Part shown: in pieces, positions 45,301 to 54,953 of the stretch | How the letters are laid out: each line of letters opens with the position of its first letter | How positions within the stretch are numbered: the first letter of the stretch is position 1 | Assembly (NCBI RefSeq): GCF_000499845.2 | Contig: NC_023749.2 | Span: 9,840,013 to 9,904,012, forward strand | Source: Phaseolus vulgaris | Taxonomy: Eukaryota > Streptophyta > Magnoliopsida > Fabales > Fabaceae | Direction: 5' to 3' | DNA: 64,000 nucleotides | Program-made: the position numbers and the translations under genes | The notes under the pieces: model-generated | Databases searched by the model: none | What the model was told of the DNA's origin: nothing | The model's input: only the letters and a program-made list of their open reading frames with translations

Positions 45301-47060
45301 ATACTAATAATTTAGCTTCCATGGCTTCCTTCCAATAAGGAGAAAGAATGGCCTGATCATATGATGAAGGTTATTATGTGTAGAAATGTTAGCTAAAATT
45401 GTGCAATGAGCAGAGGATATGTTGGAATAAGAAATAAAATGAGAAAGTGCATATCGTGTACCTAGGAGAGAACCTTGGCTAAGAGTGGATTGATTGGCAG
45501 GACGTGGCAACAAATTATCTTTAAGCCATGTAGGAGGTTGCTTGAGGCGTGTAAAATGTCAAAGTGGTTGCGTAGAAATATTAGGGGAAGAATTAGGTGT
45601 AGGAGATGCAGTGGTCATAGGTTCAAGAATAAGCTCAATGGGTATGGGTTTGGTAATGGGCTCACTGGAAAAAGTTGGTGAAGTCGATTGTGAGTTCGGT
45701 AGTGTGGTAGGAAATGTAGAATTTTGATGGTTTAAGTCAAGGACCAAATTTGGTAGGATAGGAGAGTGTGAGGGTGATGTTGTTTCATGAGAAGGAAAAA
45801 TTATTTTGTGAAAAACCACATCCCTACTGTCAAAAATAGTTTTGTCTTCAAGATCATATAATTTGTAGCCTTTATGATTAGTTGGATATCCAATAAAGAC
45901 ACAATGTTGAGCGCGAGGATCAAATTTGTGTTTGGGATAATTCACTATTGCATAACATAGGTTGCCGAAAATACGTAAATGTGTAACGGATGGAACTTGA
46001 TTTTATAATAGTTGAAAGGGTGTGTTATCTGAAAAAATGAGGGAAGGTAAGTGATTAATGAGGTAAACCGCGGTAAAAACACAATCTTCCGAAAAACGAA
46101 TAGGTAAATTAAACCGATAAAGAAGAGATCGTGCAAATGGCAGGATATGACGGTGTTTGTGCTCAACCACCTCGTTTTGTTGGGGTATACACACATGTAT
46201 GTTGGCATTCAATGACGTGATCAAGAAAAAGTTTATGCATGGAAAGAATTTTCGTACCATTATCTGTTCGGACGACTTTAGCATGAATGTGGAATTGTGT
46301 ATAAGCAAATATGATGAAAGATTGTAGTAGACGTTGGGTATCTAATTTGTGTTGCATAAAAAAAACCCATGTGCATCTAGTGAAATCATTGAAGATGTTT
46401 TAAAAAAATCATGCATTTGAATAAGTAGGTGATTTATAAGGGTCCCAAATATCACAATGTAACAAATCAAATGGACACTGTGTATTTATTGCATTGGAAA
46501 TAAAAGGCAGTCTTGCTTGTTTAGCAATGGGACAAATATTGCAGTTATTATGAGTAGACGTATTACTGAAAGAAAATAACAAAGATGTCAATTTTAAACG
46601 GGATGAAGACAGATGACCAAATCTCATATGCCAGAGATCCGTGTTGTCGGAAACATGAAAAGAGTCGGGAATTTTTTCGGAAGGTTTCATATAATAAAGA
46701 CCACCTCGCTATTCACCCGAGCCAATTATCCTCCCATAGCCAAATCCTGCAGGATACAACCATTTGGAAGTAATACAACACAAAAATTTAGAGCTTTAGT
46801 GAGTTTACTTGCTAAAATAAGATTTAACTGAAAAGAAGAGAGACATAAAACATGCTCTAATTTGATATCCTTATTAAACTTGATGGTCCCTTTGGACGTG
46901 ATTGGGGTTGTTGAGCCTGTAGGAAGGTTTACCAAAGAAACTGGTGATGAAGTTGAATTAATAAATAATTCTGGATTTTAAGCAATATGATCAGTTGTCC
47001 CACTGTCCAAAATTCATGGTTTTGTGAAAACAAAATTTACTTGAAGCATTAAAGTTCATT
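45301..47060 (-). pseudogene. Copia pol remnant: protease, integrase, RT start
   Basis: The protease active site reads ILDSGTTDHI near 47000, with the preceding Trp codon now TGA. Then come LVNLPTGSTTPI, the GAG-pre-integrase (DLWHMRFGHLSSSRL, NICPIAKQARLPF, LLHCDIWDPYKSP) and the integrase core (FTRCTWVFFM, VVRTDNGTKI, a shifted EHKHRHIL carrying the likely Glu). Next is FDPRAQHCVFIGYPTNHKGY with a Pro/Ser/Thr-rich linker. It ends AILSPYWKEAMEAKL, the first residues of RT, where the solo LTR cuts in. Confidence 0.85.
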
Positions 47061-47099
47061 AGAAAACCTGTTCCATTTGCTTAAAAATCATGGTTACCC

Positions 47100-48166
47100 G
47101 AATTAATTATCGACAATTGTTGTTGTGTTAACTTTGAAAGAATCATGCTATTGCATTGATTTCATATAGCGTATTTTGTCGTTTGCTTGGTCTTTCACGG
47201 AGCATTGATTATGCCATTAATGAATCCTATTTTGTTCTTGGCTATGAGGGCATGAGTAGGGGGTGGCAAAGTGGGGCGGGCCATGCGGGCCGACCCGCGG
47301 TAAAAAACGCGGGACGGGCTGATGTTTTCAACCCGCATTAGCTCGCCCCGCATAACCCGCGGCCCGCGCGGGCCAATAGCGGGGCGGGGCGGGCTGGCCC
47401 GCTAGTCCGCAAAAAGAAATTTTAAAAAATAATTGACTTGACTTGTTAGAATATAACTTTCTCTTTTCATCAATTCTTAAAATTTATTCTATAGTGGTTC
47501 ATTACATTACAACACTAAGGGTTCTAATTAAATCCAATGTGATTAAACTATTTTTTACAAAATTTGAAGGTTCCTTTTAAGTGATCATCCCTTTATATTG
47601 AGACAATGATTTAACAAGACATACAGTTAATTTTATATTTTGTGAGTGCATGAAACACGGGAATCAATCTCGTTAAAAAAAATTTCTCTATTAAGTAACT
47701 GGTATAGACATATACATAAATTTTATATCCTGAATCCTTTGTTGCGTTTGTTCTAAGCTTGGTTTCATGAACATTGGTTTCCAACCTCTCAGTAGGATTA
47801 GACAATAAACTTCTAAAAAGAATATAATAAATCATTAATTTTGCAATCTTTTTTTTCTTTTAGATGTTTCTGCAACACTCAATTGTTTTTTCTTCTACGT
47901 TAAAAAAAAAAAAAGTGGGTCGGCCCGCAAGCCCGCGAGCCAACCCGCATGCGGGGCGGGTCATGAAAACCAACCCGCATTTTGTATGCGGGGCGGGCTG
48001 GCCCGCTTTGCCACCCCTAGGCATGAGTCATTGATTTTCTCCATGTTGGGTAGTTTGAGCCATTCAATTTCTCTAGGACAGGTAGGTGTTCAGATTGATC
48101 TAAATGATGAACGTAGTATGAATTTGATGTATCTGTAATTGCGTCTTTGGAGTTTTCAGCATACAT
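47100..48166 (-). pseudogene. Copia gag, internally deleted and split by a hAT MITE
   Basis: ATG at 48166. The frame MYAENSKDAITDTSNSYYVH is followed by HLPVLEKLNGSNYPTWRKSM, which matches the start of plant copia Gag (the 'Y..H..D.P....V...LNG.NY..W...M' segment). The frame is interrupted by 47257-48019. After it come AKNKIGFINGI, a stop, and a short stretch before the protease. The central capsid and zinc knuckle are absent, so there is also an internal deletion. Confidence 0.8.
47257..48019. mobile_element. hAT-type MITE, 763 bp, with GC-rich ends
   Basis: Ends are TAGGGGGTGGCAAAG and CTTTGCCACCCCTA, an imperfect terminal inverted repeat. The 8-mer GGCATGAG is duplicated on both sides (47249-47256 and 48020-48027), the hallmark size for hAT transposons. 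The outer 110-155 bases on each side are extremely GC-rich with repeated 'gcccgc/gcgggc' words and foldback potential, around an AT-rich centre. No transposase. It sits inside the gag frame of a copia element. Confidence 0.9.
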
Positions 48167-48227
48167 GGTTATCGAGGGGAAAAAAAGGGCTCAATTTTTT
48201 GTTTTATTTTGTAGAGTCACCAAAAAC

Positions 48228-48285
48228 CTGACTCTAATATCATGTCAAATATTTGGAAATGATATTTGTGTATATTGTATATTTT
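48228..48285 (-). promoter_or_regulatory. Copia primer-binding site and LTR end
   Basis: Minus strand reads TGATATTAGAGTCAGG, resembling the initiator tRNA-Met primer site, directly after an LTR end '...atttgaCA' (48244). Only about 40 bases of the LTR remain before CACTA-like sequence starts. Confidence 0.65.
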
Positions 48286-49369
48286 TTAGCCACTGAATAT
48301 GTTTATTTTTTAGTCACCGATTTTCTTTCAGTCGCTAAATGTAATTGCTTATTTCTACCACCGAATTAGCGACCAAAAATGTTTCATTTTAGTCACTGAT
48401 TCAGTTACTAAATATAATTGCTTATTTATGCTATCGAATCCGCCAACAGATATGTTTATTTTTAGCCACCAATTTTCTTTCGATCGCTAAATGTAATTGT
48501 TTATTTTACTAATATTAATATTAATAATAATACTAATACTAATATTAATAATAATAAAACAAATTAGGGACCGATTCAGTTGCTAAATATAATTGCTTAT
48601 TTATGCTACCGAATCAACCAACATATATGTTTATTTTTAGCCACCATGCTAAATGTAATTGTTTATTTTACTATACTAATATTAATATTATTAATAATAG
48701 TAATAATAATAATATTAATAAAAAAAAATTAGGAACCGAATTTACATTTTTTTCAATTAATTATGCTTATAAAAAATATATAATATGATAGTTATATATT
48801 AAACATATAATTATAATTAAAAGAAAAAAAAGTTTTCTCCATTTTCACTGTTGTTTCCTCCTCCCTTCTCTTTAGATACTTTAATTGCTTGGATTAATTT
48901 GTATTGTTCACTCTTCATATTGCTTTTTATTGTTGAATAATACCACAATCAGTATCTTCTATGTTTTTTTATTTTATTTTTTTGAATTTGTTAAAACTTT
49001 GATAAAAGTTCAGTGAACATATAAAAAATTCTATTGTGTGCCTCACACGCTTAGCATATTTGATTTAGGTTTTCAAATTTTCCTGAATTTTTTTCTCTAC
49101 GTTTAGTGTTGTTGTTCTTCATGCCTCGGAGATTCATTCATCAAATTCTCTTTCACTCCATATGAATCGGTTCATGCCTCGGAGCTTCATCAGAGGTTGA
49201 TCGGAAAACAGTAATACTCGAAGTAGTGAAGAATCGCAAATGGTAGTGGCTTTTGATATGAATGATTACACGATTGTGTGTAGAAGCGTCTAGGTCCTCT
49301 CATAAGAGATTTCGAAGAACCGTTAGGCTTTGGACAAAGGAACCTTTAGGTGGCTTCCTATTATACCAA

Positions 49370-49700
49370 GAACCAGAACAATGATAGAGAATTGAGAAAC
49401 GGAAACAAACTGCATATATTATTCATATCTCAAATAATAGTTCAATACTCTATTTATAAAGTACTAAATATCATAAAATCCCAATAAAATCCTAACTAAT
49501 TAAATAAATGATAAAATCCTAATAAAATCACAACTAATTAAATAAATGATAAAATCCTAATAAAATCCTAACTAATTAAATAAATGATAAAATTCTAACT
49601 AATTAAATCTTAACAACCCAATAATAATATTAATCAAATTCCAAAACTTTAGAATATACTTGATTAACTGAAGTTCAAGTAACGACGAACAATTCTTGTG
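49370..49700 (-). repeat. LTR-like segment and 47-bp tandem repeat
   Basis: On minus, TATAAATAGAGTATTGAAC is followed by 'gatatgaataatatatgcag', 'gtttctcaattctctatca' and TTGGTATAATAGGAAGCC, which resembles a copia LTR 3' half and primer site. On plus, 49470-49615 has about four tandem units of 'ataaaatcctaataaaatc' plus 'taactaattaaataaatg'. This may be a captured solo LTR in the CACTA interior. Confidence 0.45.
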
Positions 49701-49840
49701 ACGAGTGAAATCAAATAACATGAACCAAAAAGGAACATTAGTGTTTTGTATGAATTGATTCACGTAAGTTCCTTCTTCCATTCTCGTTTTCGATTCTGAA
49801 AATATTTTTTGGTTCTGCGTTTTGTTCACTGTTCTTCGTT

Positions 49841-50960
49841 TTGGAGAAGTTTAAATGGAGAAACGGTGAGGTGTTGAAGAAAATTGAAACTAGAAAATCA
49901 AATTTGGTGAATCGTTTGGTGAATTCGGTGAATCAATCTCCTCAGAGCCTATGCCTTCTTTCAGAGAGTAAATCGCTTGGAGAAATTTGGTTTGGTTGTG
50001 CCTTAGTGCAGCCAAGGTGTTTGAATCATTGTTGTTCTATTCATAATTTGTTGAAGCAGTTTAAAAAAATTGGTGATACAGATTATTCTGGAATTAATTG
50101 GCATTGGTTCGTATAATATTGGAGCTGGTACAGATTTTGTACATAATTTAATTGAATTAGTGAAACTTGGTGAATACTTTTGATTTGTAATTTGTGCATC
50201 TAAACTTGATTTTTGATTCTCTATATCTTTGATTCAATCTTGAAACTGTGCCTCTGAATTTAACACCATTTTTCTTTGGTGTTTGATTCAAATTACTGTT
50301 AGGTGCAATTTTCTGACTAGTGCCGCGTGAATTTTGAACAGTGACAATTGGAGCTGTTTTTGAAAGTGATGGTTCAATTTATTTTGAGCAAAATTTGGCA
50401 CTGTTTTGATGTTCCAGTGCAGAATTCTGGTGCAAGAATTTAAGTGGTAGCAGATTTTTGAATAAAAAAACTGAATTACAAAATTGTTGAATTTGGTGCC
50501 TATTCTGATTTGTAATTTGTGTAGTTGAAATTGAGTTGTGAAAATTGGTTAATTGAGGTGAATATTGGGGCTGCCAATGGTGTGGTGAATTGATTGTGCA
50601 AATTGGAAGAGACCTTGAACACAAGAGAAAACGTCACAGTGCTGGAACTTAATGTGCAACAACAAATATTTTGTTTAGGCCAAAACCGTGTTTCACTATT
50701 AGTTGGGCTGCACATTTCTAATTGACAAATTTTGGTGCAGTAATTTTGGAGGTGCAAAAAGCATAATAGAAGCTTTTAATTTGGGCCAAACAGATTGGGT
50801 CAAAAAAAAATATTGGCCATTGAAAATATTGATATTCTTTAATTTTTCTTTTTCTAATCCAATTCTAGCGTCAATTTTGAGGTGCTTCCTTTGAGTTTCA
50901 AATTTCTTGATAGCCTTTAATTTATAGCTTGTCATATTTCTTAGTATAATCTTTGGAAAA
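49841..50960. other. CACTA interior, no recognised gene
   Basis: A plus ORF at 49841-50116 (91 aa) and several minus ORFs show no familiar motifs. The composition 'tttgaatttggtg' is repetitive. I cannot support a gene. Confidence 0.35.
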
Positions 50961-51831
50961 GGTTGACTAACATTTCTAGGTAGTATATTGGGGAAGAAAA
51001 AGTCAAGCTAAGGATAACTATCCTTGAGAGAACCAACAAGTAGAAGTTCTAAAGCAAGAGCTAAACACTAGAGTGAAGAGAAGAGTACTAACATTGGAAG
51101 ACTTTTTTTTTAATTTTTCTTTTTTATATTAATTCTTTGATACTAATAGTGAAATTTATAATGCATCTACAAAGGAAGATGCAAGCTAGGATTGCATTAA
51201 CAAATAAGCAATAGAAAAGAGTTAGAGTTGAAAGATAATATTGTATACAAGTCTTCCTTAAATTATGTATCGGAGTTCATTTCCATTTAGCTTAATTGAA
51301 TTTTGAGTATTTATAAGCAGGTCTGATTTTTTTTAATATACATGCCAGGGTACTGATTTTTTTTTTCAAATAAGTATTAATAATACATATAAAAATAGTC
51401 ACCAAAACTGATTTAGCAATCGAAATAGGATAGTTTGTTAGAATTAAAAAAAAAATATTGAGCCACCAAAATCAATTGTCATTATAGGTCTCAAATTTAG
51501 CCACTGAATTAGCCACCACGAGATTTTTTTAAAATTAATTATTTCAACCCATTAACGATCGAAAATGGTGGTCGCTATTACCTTTTCCGTCAGCCACCGA
51601 TAAATTGGTGGCTAATATGGTCCTTGGAATTTTGGTGCCCAACTTTCTGTGACCGAAATTTCGGTTGCAAAATTGTGACCAATTTATAATTTGGTCGTTA
51701 AATGCTTTGCGACTAGAGTTTTCGCTTTCATCTTTATTTGGTGACTATTTCGGTTGCAAACATGCTTAGTTACCGATTATAATACTTTTAGCGATCGAAT
51801 TTGGTGGTCACTAAAAATGTTTTTTTTAGTG

Positions 51832-52324
51832 ATATACAATCAGATTGGAGAGATATGCTCAATGTAATTTGATACTCCAAATATTATGTTTATCACACCA
51901 AACTATTGGCACATATATTATACATTGATAACTTTCTATTTACATTTATATGAAAAATATAATAATTTCAGTACATATTAATATATTTTTTTAATATTTA
52001 TTTAAATTAACATTAATTTAACCAACACAAATATAATCTACTTCTAATATTTATTTAATATGGATTTTTAATAATTTTTAATCTAGATTAGAAAAATATT
52101 GATTTTGACAATGCTCACTTCAACATAATTTCTTTACTTAGGGTATTTGTATTATAATGAATATCAAAAGAGGTTTGACCGCCTGACGCACTTGACAACT
52201 TAAATGTAGTTTTTGTGAGATTTTTGCTTGAGTCTTGTACCCTTTTAACTTATCTATTTTTATCAGTACTAAGGCAGAGTATTTGTTGGGAGCAGTTATT
52301 TTGTATTCTCAAATAACTGCATCC
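51832..52324. other. Intergenic, AT-rich
   Basis: Nothing recognised. The first bases may be the rest of the copia LTR interrupted at 48286. Confidence 0.4.
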
Positions 52325-52328
52325 TATA

Positions 52329-52359
<31 letters not shown>

Positions 52360-52450
52360 TTATTTTTATTTTTATTTTTATTTTTATTTTTATTTTTTTT
52401 ATTTATTTATTTTTATTTATTTTTTATTTTTATTTTTTATTTTTTTTACT
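52325..52450. repeat. Compound microsatellite (TA)n then (TTTTTA)n
   Basis: About thirteen TA units are followed by a T-run and many TTTTTA/TTTA units. The Tyr/Phe-rich ORF across it is an artefact. Confidence 0.9.
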
Positions 52451-52644
52451 TATAAACGGATTGGACCACGTGTTGTCCGTATTTAAAAGATTGTTTGTAG
52501 TTGATGAAAAAAATATCACTTGACCACTTCATCTTTGAAAAAAAATTAATAATACTAATTAATGTTAAATAAAATGGTGTTTAATAAACACAACTCCTTC
52601 CGTTTTCTTTGTTAAATCATAGTTGTATGTAAACTATGAAACTT

Positions 52645-53040
52645 AGACACTCCTTTTAAATGGCGTGTCAATGTTGACACTCGTATGATACTTATAGGAT
52701 ACGTATCCGTGAAGTGTCCAATTCAAAAAGTATTTATTAGATTTCTAACAATTCTAGTACGGTTCTAACACAATTTTAAAAAAGAAAAATACAGTAATTT
52801 TCTAAAAATTCAAACTTTACTATTATGATTATAAAATTAAGAAACAAATCCTTATGAATCAGCCTTAAAAAACATTTTTCTGCTCCAAAAAATAATTTAA
52901 AACATACTTGTGCATATAAATCTTTATTGTCAATTTATATAATTTATAATTATAGATACGTGTCCACGTATCCTACATTTTAGAGATTTTACGTATCTCC
53001 GTGTCCGTGTCCTTGTCATATCAGTGTCTGTGCTATTTGT
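52645..53040 (+). repeat. About 390-bp dispersed repeat, copy 1
   Basis: Shares 'gatacgtatccgtgaagtgtc', 'acaaatccttatgaatcagcc', 'cttgtgcatataaatc' and 'tttattgtcaatttatataa' phrases with 53951-54361. Ends carry 'gtgtc' and 'cgtgtccgtgtcc' words that are roughly inverted, so it may be a decayed TIR element. Confidence 0.7.
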
Positions 53041-53178
53041 AACAAACTTTATAATTTTTTTGTATTTTAATGTTAAAAGTTAAAGACTTTTTAAAAATAA
53101 AATCGTGTTACCAAACACAATTTATTCAAAAAAATTTCAAATATTTCCATTTTAGTAAATTTATTGCAAAATTGACGA

Positions 53179-53257
53179 GATTTAGAGGAAGTGATTATTA
53201 TGAACTTGGTCGATGTCTTGCTGGGAAAGAAGCATGTGGCGAGGGTAATCCTCATTG
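53179..53257 (+). pseudogene. Short relic of a third SDR gene
   Basis: In one plus frame these 79 bases read DLEEVIIMNLVDVLLGKKH then VARVILI. This aligns without gaps to the region of the two SDR genes before the catalytic Ser (DFERVLSVNLVGPFLGTKH then AARVMIP in copy 2), about half identical. Both the reading frame and the nucleotide match hold for the whole block, then end. It lies in the same orientation, about 10 kb from copy 2, between two copies of a dispersed repeat. Confidence 0.6.
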
Positions 53258-53950
53258 AGGCTGCCTACTATGTCTCCATTATAACCAAAGACAAAAATCC
53301 CTTTCACGCTCACAATTACTGAATAAGACAAAAACAGCTATAATTCACAATTCACACCATTCATTGTTTTCAAACACTTCAATAATACATTCATGTGATT
53401 TTATTTATTATTCTTTTAGTTTACTTATGATGAAAGTGTTTAGTGGATCCATTATCTGTTTCCTAAACCAAAATTTGTATTTATTACAACTACTTTTATT
53501 AGTTGTTTTAGTACATCAATTTCAGTTAATAGTGTCTTTGGGGTATTCACTTGATGCCCAACTTGATCCTTAACCTGAACATACTCAAAATATTATTTCA
53601 AAAACAGTTGTATCATAGTTGTTTTTTAAGAGAGAGTTGTCATGCATTGATTTTTGTTTAATTTCAGTATAAACTGCAACGTTGGACTGATTTTCTTAAC
53701 AATTTCTTATAAAAAAAATTCTTATGCAAAAATTATTTATTAGAATATATATATGCCCAATATTTGTGTTGAAAATTTAATTTTTGGAAATTTAAATTCA
53801 CAATGTAAAATAATATATTTTTAAAATTAATGAAAAAGTATTAAAAAAATATAAAATATATATGACCAAAATTTAGCTTCTCAAAAGCTATATTCCAATA
53901 AATTTTTTGATAGAATTTGATTCCAATGAGTTTCAGATACTCTTCTTAAT
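53258..53950. other. Intergenic, nothing recognised
   Basis: AT-rich, no credible ORF. Confidence 0.45.
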
Positions 53951-54361
53951 TGACGTGTTTGTGTCGGACTTATGTATCAGACACCGACACTCGTAGGATA
54001 TGTATCGGTGAAGTGTCAAATTCAAAAAATATTTGTTCGATTTCTGAGAATTCTAACACGATTCTAATCTAATTTTAAAAGAGAAATATATTTTCTAAAA
54101 ACTCAAACTTATTGTATAATTATTTTGTATGATTATAAAAATAAGGAACAAATCCTTTTGAATCAGCCATGACAAATATCTTTTTGCTCCAAAAAAAACT
54201 GAAACATACTTGTGCACATAAATCTTTATTGTCAATTTATATAATTTATAATTATATAATATATAAATATATGTCTCATGTCTTACATTTTAAAAATTAT
54301 ACGTATTTTTATGTTTGTATCTGTGTTGTATCAATGTCCATTGTGCTACATATTCCAACAA
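53951..54361 (+). repeat. About 390-bp dispersed repeat, copy 2
   Basis: Direct-orientation partner of 52645-53040, with many substitutions and small indels. Confidence 0.7.
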
Positions 54362-54555
54362 ACCAAATTATCAACATAAACGAAAAAAAAAGTTTATTCT
54401 AATAAATAATGTTAATAATAAGTTTATTTTGAAAAAAAATTTGAAATGAGTTAACTGTGGAATCAGAATTCCAATCTTATCCCTTAAAATCCCGTGAATG
54501 ATGAACTTACCCGCAAGACAGGTTCTAGTTATGTTGTTGGTATTAATGATAAAAC

Positions 54556-54873
54556 TGTTGATTTTAGCTTAATCCCAAGTCCCACATCGGTGAGTTCATT
54601 GTTTGGGAAGGAGGTTTGAGGGTTATAAATTAAACTCTCCTCCTTCACTGTGATATATCCCAATTTGTAATATCTTCTCCCATAATAATAAAAGTGGGCT
54701 ATTTGAGTTGTGCTCGGAGATTAGGCTAAACAGGTCGAACTCCGTTAACAAGTTCCGGGTGTGTTTTTCCTCTTTATCTCTTTTATTATTCCGCTCTGTT
54801 TATTCAATATTATTTGTCGGGTAGCTTTGTTAGGGTTTTGTTTTAGTGGGAAAATTACCCGTTTTTCCCAACA
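54556..54873 (+). repeat. 5' LTR of the copia element
   Basis: 318 bp; about 11 differences from the 3' LTR, all transitions by eye. Contains 'ttataaatta' in the likely promoter zone and 'cataataataaaa' in the likely polyadenylation zone. Confidence 0.92.
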
Positions 54874-54875
54874 AG

Positions 54876-54889
54876 TGGTATCAAGAGCC
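54876..54889 (+). promoter_or_regulatory. Primer-binding site of the copia element
   Basis: TGGTATCAAGAGCC, close to the complement of the 3' end of initiator tRNA-Met. Confidence 0.8.
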
Positions 54890-54953
54890 GAAGGTTCGCC
54901 CTTGGGTTGTTTGAAATTATTTGTAATATTGAATATTATATTTTGAGTTTGAA

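Larger units (their letters stand above)
45301..48243 (-). mobile_element. Ty1/copia remnant carrying a nested hAT MITE
   Basis: On minus, from right to left: primer site and LTR end at 48228-48250, a gag N-terminus (from 48166), the hAT MITE (47257-48019), the rest of a shortened gag, a protease (about 47060-46726), GAG-pre-integrase, integrase, and the very start of RT (to 45301). RT and RNase H are missing. Many stops and frameshifts. Confidence 0.85.
48286..51831. mobile_element. CACTA-like element with subterminal 'agccaccgaat' arrays
   Basis: The right end reads GGTCACTAAAAATG followed by a T-run and AGTG (51831), a CACTA-type tip. Subterminal zones at 48286-48760 and 51390-51830 contain many 'ttagccaccgaa', 'cgatcgcta' and 'gtgaccaa' words in both orientations, like transposase-binding arrays. 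The left tip is not recognisable. The interior (48880-51380) has no clear transposase. It appears inserted in the copia LTR that starts at 48244. Confidence 0.6.

Noticed and set aside
52235..52486. 83-aa Tyr/Phe-rich ORF
   Set aside because: Produced by the (TA)n and (TTTTTA)n microsatellite.
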